A DNA stretch of 41,612 bases, taken from NCBI RefSeq assembly GCF_029167105.1, contig NZ_JARFML010000049.1:1-41612 (forward strand), read 5' to 3'. Made by a program: the position numbers and the translations under genes. Of this stretch, positions 35,369-41,612 are shown in pieces; position 1 is the stretch's first letter; each line of letters starts with the position of its first letter. The notes under the pieces are model-generated. The model did not search any database. It saw only the letters and a list, made by a program, of their open reading frames with translations, and was not told the origin of the DNA. Source of the stretch: Bradyrhizobium yuanmingense (GTDB lineage: Bacteria > Pseudomonadota > Alphaproteobacteria > Rhizobiales > Xanthobacteraceae).

Positions 35369-36424
35369 TCACTCGACGCTGAGAAGCATCGGGCAGTGGT
35401 CGCTCGGATAGCTTTGACCGAATGTCAGGGCCCGGTTGCCCTGCACAAGCATCTCGCCGGTGCATGTCTTGAGTGTCTCGCCGGGCTTCTCGAATCGGTA
35501 ATAGCCGTCGGTTTCGATCTGATCAGCGATCAGGCGCTGCGCCCCGGAATTGATTAAGACGAAGTGGTCAATGCCAAAATTGCTGGTCGGCGAATAGATG
35601 CGCGGCGTCACGCCCTGCGCGTCGAATGCCGGATTGTTGCGTTTCGCCTCCGCCTGGAGCGCCGGGAAGTCGAAGCGGTGCGTGCCCCAGCAGCTTCGCG
35701 TTTTCTCATCGGGAAGGATCTTCAGTTTGGTGCCGTAGGAACTGAGAATGTCGCGCCGGATATTGTCGCTGGACGTCAGCAAGCGGCGGTTGAAGTCTCC
35801 CGCGACGATGACGGCATCGGAAGCCGGCCGGGTATCGATCCACTGTTTCAGAACCTCGAACTGCTTCTTCTGCGTGACACAGTCATCCTGCGTCCCTGGC
35901 TCGACGCTGTTATCCTTGCAAGTGGCCTTGAGATGAACGGATAAGATCCAGGTGGTCTGCCCGTTGATGTCGAGCTTGACGCCCACGCCGCCGCGTATCG
36001 GCCTTGTCGAGCCGCATTCGTCGGTATGGTTGATGGAAAGCTCGTCCACCTGAAAGACGGAAGGATTGCCCGCGAGGCCGTCGCGATAGGCGATGGCCGT
36101 ATAGATGTCGTCATTGTCATCGTTGCATTGCTTTGCGTTTTGCTGGCACCGCGTCTCGAAGGCGATCGTCCAGCCTTCGCCGAGCACACGTTTGGCGCCG
36201 GGCATGCTGCCTATCTCCTGCAGCGCGATGATATCGGCGCCCAGCAGATGAATATGGTTCTTAATGGTCTCGTAATCGATCGCGGGACGGCTGAAGCCAC
36301 GAAGGGCCTTATCCGGCCCGCTTGCCAGATTGGCGATGTTCCAGCTCGCGATCCGAACCCCGGCGGCATGGGCCGAAGCGCTCATGCCGCAAACAGCCAA
36401 GGCGAGGAAAAGAAGAAATTTCAT
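35369..36424 (-). CDS. Secreted endonuclease/exonuclease/phosphatase family protein (351 aa)
   Basis: The EEP fold hydrolyses phosphodiester or phosphate-ester bonds with a divalent metal. The signal peptide is MKFLLFLALAVCGMSASAHA. The motifs are complete: ASWNIANL, IIALQEIG (metal Glu), WILSVHLKATC (His), VAGDFNRRL (Asp, Asn), FGIDHFVLI and YPSDHCPMLL (catalytic Asp-His). Several Cys suggest disulphides, fitting an exported enzyme, perhaps an extracellular nuclease. It follows the 88-residue gene by 18 bases and is divergent from the related fusion gene at 36995, its paralogue. The frame is intact. Confidence 0.85.
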   Translation of the reverse strand: MKFLLFLALAVCGMSASAHAAGVRIASWNIANLASGPDKALRGFSRPAIDYETIKNHIHLLGADIIALQEIGSMPGAKRVLGEGWTIAFETRCQQNAKQCNDDNDDIYTAIAYRDGLAGNPSVFQVDELSINHTDECGSTRPIRGGVGVKLDINGQTTWILSVHLKATCKDNSVEPGTQDDCVTQKKQFEVLKQWIDTRPASDAVIVAGDFNRRLLTSSDNIRRDILSSYGTKLKILPDEKTRSCWGTHRFDFPALQAEAKRNNPAFDAQGVTPRIYSPTSNFGIDHFVLINSGAQRLIADQIETDGYYRFEKPGETLKTCTGEMLVQGNRALTFGQSYPSDHCPMLLSVE

Positions 36425-36442
36425 GGGCTGCTCCCGAGTTTA

Positions 36443-36709
36443 TCAGCCGGCGAATGTCTCGATGCGAAGTGAAGCGGAGTATTGCGTGATCTCTTTGACC
36501 CTAAAGAGCGTGATAGGAACGTTCATGCGCGGCGGCATGGGTACGTCGCCCGGTTCGTTGAGCGTTTGATCGCCGATCCTGATGGCGGCGCCTGGATGCA
36601 GCGACATAACGAGAACCTGTCCGCCATGTGGGAAACTGGCGGTGTGGAAATTTGTTGTTTGGTCAAGATTGATGACGGTAACGCTGCCGGGGTCGTCTTC
36701 GTCGGCCAT
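36443..36709 (-). CDS. Small beta-rich protein upstream of the EEP gene (88 aa)
   Basis: The protein reads MADEDDPGSVTVINLDQTTN, then GGQVLVMSLHPGAAIRIGDQ and MNVPITLFRVKEITQYSASL. It is a compact, beta-rich, soluble domain. No signal peptide is seen and no family is recognised. It ends 18 bases before the start of the nuclease gene on the same strand, so they are likely one operon. It might modulate or protect against the enzyme; this is inference from position. Confidence 0.6.
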   Translation of the reverse strand: MADEDDPGSVTVINLDQTTNFHTASFPHGGQVLVMSLHPGAAIRIGDQTLNEPGDVPMPPRMNVPITLFRVKEITQYSASLRIETFAG

Positions 36710-36994
36710 AATGCAATTCCATTGACTATGCTTGTATCAAACCACGCGAAAGAAAAAATTCAACTGAAAGATGACGAGGCTTGGTTTTTCACCGTCGTAG
36801 ACTGATGAACGCCAGCACACTCTCTGAGGTGAGCCCGCCAGAGGGGAAAGCGTTATTCGGGGTTCTCAGGGTGGGACCGGGCTCATGGAGCAATAAGCCA
36901 GACGCGCGGCACAGGCGTCAGCCTATTGCAACTTCACATAAGCATCATAAAATGGCTCTACCTTTTCCGGTCGGTGTCGGTTGGGAGGTCCGGG

Positions 36995-38647
36995 ATGAAC
37001 ATCCGACTAAGGTTCGGCTGCGCAGCTGTGCTTGCGATCGTCATCACGGCGGTCCCTGACCGGGCGTCAGCCCTGAAACTCGCTTCATGGAATATGGAGC
37101 ATCTCGCCGACACGGATGGGGAGGGCTGCCGGCCGCGCAATCCTGCGGACTATGAGGCGCTCAAGAGGCATGCGGCCAAGCTCGATGCGGATGTCATTGC
37201 CGTTCAGGAAGTCGAGAACGAGCAGGCCCTCGGCCGCGTCTTCAATCCGGAGGAGTGGTCGCTGGAGATCGCACGCAATCCTGACCAGGACGACGCGCGG
37301 TCCTGCACCGGCATGGCGGACAAATTCATCATCACGCAGCGGACGGGCTTCGCCATCCGCAAGACCGTCAAGTATTCGCGCAATCCGGATTTGACCGCCC
37401 TCGACATCGGCAATGGCAACCGTCACCGGTATGGCGTCGATATCACGCTGGAAGCCGGTGCGCCGCTTCGCCTTCTGTCCGTCCATCTCAAATCCGGCTG
37501 TCCGGCCGCAGTGCCGGGCGGTGGCGACAATGATTGCCAGGTCCTTTTCGAGCAGCAGAAAGTTCTAAAAAAATGGGTCGATGACCGGGCGAAAGACGCC
37601 ATTCCCTTCATGCTGCTCGGCGACTTCAATCGGCGCCTGCAGGCCGAGGAGCAATTCTGGACCGGCATTGATGCGCCGGGCGACCCGTTGCGCGATTTGC
37701 ACCTGCCGGTGCGGCGCGATACGGTTGCCCGCTGTCAGCCTGCGTTTCCGCAATTCATCGATTTCATCGTCTTCAACCCCGCGAGCTTCGCGCTCTTCAA
37801 GGCGGACAGTTTTCAGGAGCTGGTCTATGAGGCGGCACCGGCGTCCGACCATTGCCCCATCGCCGTCGAACTGACGGTTCCCGATCTCGGCGATGCCGTT
37901 CTTGCGAAAGGCGCGATGACAACCGCGCTTAAATGGTATCGTCGCTCGGCCGAGTTTCCGCTTATCTCGCGCTATATCTACGAGATGGCGAGACAGCGCG
38001 TCGATGCCATCCGCGCGGCGGGGGGCGACGGGCCCAACTGGGTGGTGTCGCTGGATGCGGATGAGACCATCTTCGACAATTCGCTTGGCCAGCTTGAGAA
38101 CGAATATCTCGGCCTGGGCTTTGTTGCCGAGCGCTGGCGCGCCTGGGAGATGCGCGGCGCCGCCAAAGAGATCCCGGGGGCAATCGATTTTGTCAATTAC
38201 GTGCTCGGCAACGGCGGCAAGATCGCCATCATCAGCAACCGCGACGCCGATCTTGAAGAGGCCGCGCGGCAGAATCTTGTTCGGCTCGGCATGCGGGACG
38301 ATCGCCGCAAAGTTTGCATCCTCGGTCGCCGTAGCGTCGATACGCAGGCGGCGAACGGCGAGGAATGGCAGCGCTTTGGCTACAAGAACGACAAGGATCG
38401 CCGGCGCCGTCTCCTCAGCGAGGACAACGCCGCCGGCTGCTGGTCGCGCGACACGGACGGATCGGTTCGTGCTTCCTGGAGCCGGCCGCATAAATTCGTT
38501 CTCTGGATCGGCGACAACATTCTTGATCTGCCGAAAACGACGCAGGCCGAGGCGCGTACCGGCGGAACGCCGGACCTTGTGTTCGGGCGGGATTATTTCC
38601 TGTTACCAAACCCGCTTTACGGCTCATGGCAGAACAACAAGCCCTAG
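36995..38647 (+). CDS. Secreted EEP nuclease fused to class C acid phosphatase (550 aa)
   Basis: GGGAGG precedes ATG 36995, which opens a signal peptide (MNIRLRFGCAAVLAIVITAV). Residues 28-292 are an EEP domain: ASWNMEHL, IAVQEVENE (Glu72), LLSVHLKSGC (His164), LLGDFNRRL (Asp210, Asn212), PASDHCPIA (Asp285, His286). Residues 345-550 are a HAD domain of the class C acid phosphatase or e(P4) type: VVSLDADETIFDNS (Asp354, Asp356), IPGAIDFVNYV, IAIISNRDADL (Ser414) and LWIGDNILDL (Asp507). The pair could cut nucleic acid and then remove phosphate from the nucleotides outside the cytoplasm. An upstream start at 36926 would spoil the signal peptide. Intact frame. Confidence 0.85.
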   Translation: MNIRLRFGCAAVLAIVITAVPDRASALKLASWNMEHLADTDGEGCRPRNPADYEALKRHAAKLDADVIAVQEVENEQALGRVFNPEEWSLEIARNPDQDDARSCTGMADKFIITQRTGFAIRKTVKYSRNPDLTALDIGNGNRHRYGVDITLEAGAPLRLLSVHLKSGCPAAVPGGGDNDCQVLFEQQKVLKKWVDDRAKDAIPFMLLGDFNRRLQAEEQFWTGIDAPGDPLRDLHLPVRRDTVARCQPAFPQFIDFIVFNPASFALFKADSFQELVYEAAPASDHCPIAVELTVPDLGDAVLAKGAMTTALKWYRRSAEFPLISRYIYEMARQRVDAIRAAGGDGPNWVVSLDADETIFDNSLGQLENEYLGLGFVAERWRAWEMRGAAKEIPGAIDFVNYVLGNGGKIAIISNRDADLEEAARQNLVRLGMRDDRRKVCILGRRSVDTQAANGEEWQRFGYKNDKDRRRRLLSEDNAAGCWSRDTDGSVRASWSRPHKFVLWIGDNILDLPKTTQAEARTGGTPDLVFGRDYFLLPNPLYGSWQNNKP

Positions 38648-38827
38648 TGACCGGACATTAAGTCCCTTCATTGGACTGAACTGCTGGATTTGTGAGGTTT
38701 CGTGCGATTCTGCTTTGCAATCTCTCGGTGAACTCCATTTTGCTGTCGCTCGGCGCGGCCGCCATCCTACTGACTTTGCGTTCGGCCGGCCAAGAGCTGA
38801 CGGGTTTAAATTTCGATGGAAGTGATC

Positions 38828-39850
38828 ATGACATTCTTGTTGTCTTTAGGATCGATGTTCCCAATAAATGCGAGGCTCTTGAAGGCCTCTGGTGTTTTCT
38901 TTGGCGCCCTGTTCACCGCACAATCTGCGGCATCAGAGCCTTTTGCCTACGTTGTTCATGAGAATGAGACGATTACGATCGTCGACGTGGCGTCGCACCA
39001 AGTCGTTGGAAACGTCAAACTCGCGGCCGGGAGCCGCGTGATCAACATCGCGGCTTCGCCCGATGGCAAGTCCATTTGGGTTTCCGACGGGAGATTGCTT
39101 GGCCGCGTTTCCATTGTCGACACCGGCACGAGGAAAGTCGTGCGCGATATGGATATCAGCATTGATGCCGGTATGCCCGGCGCGATTGCGATGGCGCCTG
39201 ATGGCGAGAACATCTACGTAGCCGATTGGGAGTCGGGAAGCGTGGTCGCGTTCGACCGCGTCGGCAATCGCAGGCAGGCCGTGCAAATATCCGACGAGAA
39301 GCGCGGGCCCTGCGGAATTGCTGTAACTCCGGATAGCAAGTTCGTGTATGCGACCGACTGCTTTTCCGACGCGGTCGTTGTCATCAACGCCGCAACATCA
39401 GAGATTGCCACCAGAATTGTCGTAGGGCAGCATACGGACGCGCTTGCTGTCGCTCCCGACGGCGCCCATGTTTACGTTCTCGTCGGCACTCCTCGATCGC
39501 TGACTGCCATTAAGACGGCCGACCACAGGACGGCGGCCATAATCGCCATCCCTGACGGAACGCTTAGCGGCATCGCGATCCCCGCTGATGGAAAGCAGGC
39601 TCTTGTTACCGATGGGGATGCGTCCCTTAAGGTCATTGATCTGGTCACCAAAACCGCGACAGCGCGGGTGGGTCTGGGCAAGGAGCCGATTGGCATTGCC
39701 ATTTTGCCTGATCAGAAATTTGCTTACGTGGCCAACTCCCGGTCGGACAACATCTCTGTCGTTGATCTTGACAAGAAGGCTGTCGTTGCGACGATCCCTG
39801 TGCCGAAAGGTCCCCGGCAGATCGCGATCTCGGGGAAGTCGCCAAACTAA
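38828..39850 (+). CDS. YVTN-type beta-propeller protein, secreted (340 aa)
   Basis: Six to seven blades repeat the pattern (I)AxxPDGxxxYVxxxxxxxxVxVID: for example AIAMAPDGENIYVADWESG, GIAVTPDSKFVYATDCFSD, ALAVAPDGAHVYVLVGTPRS and GIAILPDQKFAYVANSRSD. These form YVTN-family propellers that bind proteins, ligands or cell-wall material. A hydrophobic N terminus (KASGVFFGALFTAQSAAS) indicates export. GGAAG precedes ATG 38828; starts at 38816 and 38855 are also possible. It lies 180 bases after the nuclease-phosphatase gene and may be an accessory surface factor. Confidence 0.8.
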   Translation: MTFLLSLGSMFPINARLLKASGVFFGALFTAQSAASEPFAYVVHENETITIVDVASHQVVGNVKLAAGSRVINIAASPDGKSIWVSDGRLLGRVSIVDTGTRKVVRDMDISIDAGMPGAIAMAPDGENIYVADWESGSVVAFDRVGNRRQAVQISDEKRGPCGIAVTPDSKFVYATDCFSDAVVVINAATSEIATRIVVGQHTDALAVAPDGAHVYVLVGTPRSLTAIKTADHRTAAIIAIPDGTLSGIAIPADGKQALVTDGDASLKVIDLVTKTATARVGLGKEPIGIAILPDQKFAYVANSRSDNISVVDLDKKAVVATIPVPKGPRQIAISGKSPN

Positions 39851-39930
39851 TCGTCCGACACGGTCGTGGTACGCTGTGGGATGGCCATTTTCGACGAATA
39901 GCGGCGATAAGTAACGCACGGAGGATTGCC

Positions 39931-40443
39931 ATGAGCGACGTAGCGACATCCACGACCGGGTCGTTAAACAAGGACAGCAAAAACAAGGATGGTGGCAAAG
40001 TTGAAGCGCCCAAAGCTCTCGGGCCTGTTGGGACGGGGGTGGCGGTTCTTCTGATCGCGATCTGGATTATTGCGGTCTTCGCATTGTGGAACCACGTCGA
40101 CGATACCGATGCGCGGTGGACGCGGATGCTTCTCATCTTCAATTCCGTTGAAGCCATCGCGTTCGCCGCCGTGGGTGCTCTACTGGGCGTGCAGGTGAAG
40201 CGGGCGCAGACCGCAGAAAAAGGCGAAAAGGAAGCCAAGAAGGAAGCCGCACAAGAGAAAAAGGTCGCGCAGCTCGGTGAGCGGCTCGCGAGTTCCGTTC
40301 TTACGGAGCGAGATTTCGCACCGGTGGCGCGGGCCGCGGGATCGCACTTCTGGCAGGAGAAGACCGGAGCGTCTCCAAGCGTCCGATTGGCGCAGGAGCT
40401 GCTTGATGCTCGACACGCGCAGAACTCAGCCCACGAACATTAA
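39931..40443 (+). CDS. Two-helix membrane protein with coiled coil (170 aa)
   Basis: GGAGG precedes ATG 39931. A Lys/Ser-rich tail (GSLNKDSKNKDGGKVEAPKA) leads into two membrane helices (VAVLLIAIWIIAVFALW and LLIFNSVEAIAFAAVGALLG). A highly charged coiled coil follows (KGEKEAKKEAAQEKKVAQLG). Both ends should be cytoplasmic. The family is not recognised. It lies 80 bases after the beta-propeller gene on the same strand. Confidence 0.65.
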   Translation: MSDVATSTTGSLNKDSKNKDGGKVEAPKALGPVGTGVAVLLIAIWIIAVFALWNHVDDTDARWTRMLLIFNSVEAIAFAAVGALLGVQVKRAQTAEKGEKEAKKEAAQEKKVAQLGERLASSVLTERDFAPVARAAGSHFWQEKTGASPSVRLAQELLDARHAQNSAHEH

Positions 40444-40811
40444 GGGCCGGCCGCAAGCCGACGACTCGTCGGGGCTTTCCCAGCTTCCACTCTCCACCCT
40501 CGTTGATCCCGCAACTTCGGTCTTTGGCGTCCGGTTTGCGGCGCTCAGGACAGGTCGCGGCGCCCCATGCCTGCACGGCTTCACAACGGACCGGAAGTCT
40601 GCTGTCCGCTCCTTTCCAGCATTGGTTCCATTCGAAAGAAGCTAGAAAAGGACCGCGCCGCTGGCGTCATAGCGTTGAAGCGACGGCGTGTCTCGCGGCT
40701 CCGTTCACGAGACTCTCTTGTTCTTGCCAACCGCAATTCATTTGAAACCCGCATTGACGACGATCCTAGCCGGCAAACCCTAAGACGTGCCTTTGCATGG
40801 CGCGGGATTCT
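40444..40811. other. Intergenic, only a DUF2958 scrap
   Basis: Apart from the DUF2958 remnant near 40549-40640 no gene, RNA or terminator was recognised in these 368 bases. Confidence 0.4.
40549..40640 (-). pseudogene. DUF2958 N-terminal fragment
   Basis: The nucleotide sequence AGGTCGCGGCGCCCCA and GTCCGCTCCTTTCC, with similar bases between them, matches the intact DUF2958 gene region 24331-24410 in the same orientation. The encoded pieces (GAAT, and a KAGKERT-like start) are broken by frame changes. It covers only about the first third of the family. Confidence 0.45.
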
Positions 40812-41141
40812 TCACTTCTCGTGACGGCCTAGCGGTCGTTCGATTGAGTTGGGAGGGCGCTCGGCCTCGTACCTTCGGAACAACGCATCGACCTCGGCGG
40901 ACTCGGCTTTCTGCTTCGCCTCATGCTGGGCGCGGAGCTCGGGCGTCATTGTCCGCCATGCGTATTCGAATTCGTCGTGCAGAAGAAGGCTCATCTTCTC
41001 ATCTGTGCTGAAGGAAACAGCGTTGCTTTCCGGATCGATGGTGACGTGTGCGACGATAAAGCCTTCGCCCCCGTCGAGCTCCGGCGCCCAATCATCAGCG
41101 TCAAACTTGCCGCGCGTACAAAGGAGGTGCGTGGGCTCCAT
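40812..41141 (-). CDS. Hypothetical protein (109 aa)
   Basis: GAGG lies at good spacing before ATG 41141; another in-frame ATG is at 41153. The protein reads MEPTHLLCTRGKFDADDWAP, then GEGFIVAHVTIDPESNAVSF, and ends in a charged helix with HEAKQKAESAEVDALFRRYE. It appears to be a small beta-rich domain followed by a coiled coil. No family is recognised. It is intact and lies alone before the right end. Confidence 0.55.
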   Translation of the reverse strand: MEPTHLLCTRGKFDADDWAPELDGGEGFIVAHVTIDPESNAVSFSTDEKMSLLLHDEFEYAWRTMTPELRAQHEAKQKAESAEVDALFRRYEAERPPNSIERPLGRHEK

Positions 41142-41306
41142 TTCGGGCCTCATGCTGCAAGCCTATCACGCTGTGGTTAAAGCTTCGCATCAAGGCCACA
41201 TTGCCCATTGTGCGGTGGCCTTCCACTCATCGAACCGCTCGCTGTGCTCAACGTTACTTGTCAATGAGCCGCTTCCTCCGCATTCGTGGCGGGCGGGAAG
41301 CAAAAC

Positions 41307-41485
41307 CTAGATGCGCTTGAACCAGCCAGCCGCCTGGAACTCGTCAACCCGTTTCCCGAGCTGCTCGCTGGCGGACGTAAACCCGAGCAGTTCATTGGCC
41401 GCGACGACGGTGCCGAGGAGAGCATTGCAGGCATGAATAATTGTCTCTTGCTGTTCCTTGACCGGCGCATTTGCTTCCACGCTGA
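41307..41485 (-). pseudogene. C-terminal gene fragment adjoining the IS end
   Basis: The minus strand reads ISVEANAPVKEQQETIIHAC, then ALLGTVVAANELLGFTSASE and VDEFQAAGWFKRI to a stop at 41307. Composition is protein-like and helical, loosely like the end of a chemoreceptor. Its upstream part runs directly into the IS21-like repeat, so the element seems to interrupt a gene here. No family match is claimed. Confidence 0.3.
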
Positions 41486-41612
41486 TGCTGATTCCGAAGA
41501 TCTCGCCCGGGTATTCCGATTTGATCTCGCCCAGGATTCCGAGATGATCTCGCCCACCATTCCGATTTGATGTCGCCCGGGGCGCGAGGCGTTCTGGCTG
41601 TCTGTTTTCTGG
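41486..41612. repeat. Terminal inverted repeat, right copy (IS21-like end)
   Basis: This is the exact reverse complement of bases 1-127, including the four 22-base units. Inside this copy the sequence differs at once from the inside of the left copy. Together they mark insertion of the same element in opposite orientation at both ends of the contig. Confidence 0.85.

Noticed and set aside
37565..38491. Leftward open frame of 308 codons
   Set aside because: Shadow of the EEP-phosphatase gene on the plus strand, which has all catalytic motifs.

Overview
The window looks like a decaying mobile island or plasmid segment from an alphaproteobacterium, most likely Hyphomicrobiales (Rhizobiales). 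This rests on GC-rich coding sequence, a MobQ/MobL-type relaxase, a small rhizobial-type tyrosine recombinase, IS110/IS66/IS21-type remnants, PilZ and IHF-beta homologues, and DUF2958 genes. The genus cannot be fixed from the sequence. Both ends carry the same 127-bp sequence in inverted orientation, so the window is probably a whole contig that stops in an IS21-like insertion-sequence end.

Layout. 1-5500: scrap region with a trbE-like scrap, a small intact gene, a shortened and frameshifted ihfB, a PilZ gene, two IS110-family remnants and a rearranged serine recombinase. That recombinase runs into a tRNA-Met fragment, probably an attachment site. 5700-6650: calcium-binding (RTX/VCBS-like) gene cut short by an IS66 tnpA fragment. 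6729-11699: four leftward genes (lipoprotein, small basic protein, papain-like protease fused to an alpha/beta hydrolase, membrane-anchored TPR protein), which look intact and form the best candidate for an undescribed system. 12081-14520: broken secreted gene, a coupled pair of membrane proteins and a tyrosine recombinase. 14639-21653: mobilisation block with small mob-region genes, a gene with an in-frame amber codon, a MobQ/MobL relaxase, an oriT-like intergenic region and a VirD4-like coupling protein with an unusual membrane module. 22129-24776: membrane proteins and DUF2958. 24841-29484: PstS-like protein with an altered ligand site plus a membrane partner, a small secreted protein, and a secreted lipase-nuclease fusion. 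30163-33424: KAP P-loop NTPase and small unknown genes. 34100-35074: decayed two-gene operon. 35369-38647: two secreted endonuclease/exonuclease/phosphatase proteins, one fused to a class C acid phosphatase. 38828-41141: beta-propeller, membrane protein, DUF2958 remnant and a small unknown gene.

How it fits together. The mobilisation genes could once have moved the segment, but the relaxase and coupling protein each carry a frameshift and no type IV secretion channel is present, so the segment now looks immobile. The cargo has two themes. The first is secreted hydrolases that could release phosphate or nucleotides from extracellular nucleic acid (EEP nucleases, acid phosphatase, PstS-like protein). 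The second is possible conflict or defence functions (protease-hydrolase operon, lipase-nuclease fusion, KAP NTPase). At least ten genes are one base away from an open frame while their neighbours are intact, which indicates recent, gene-by-gene decay or uncorrected sequence errors.
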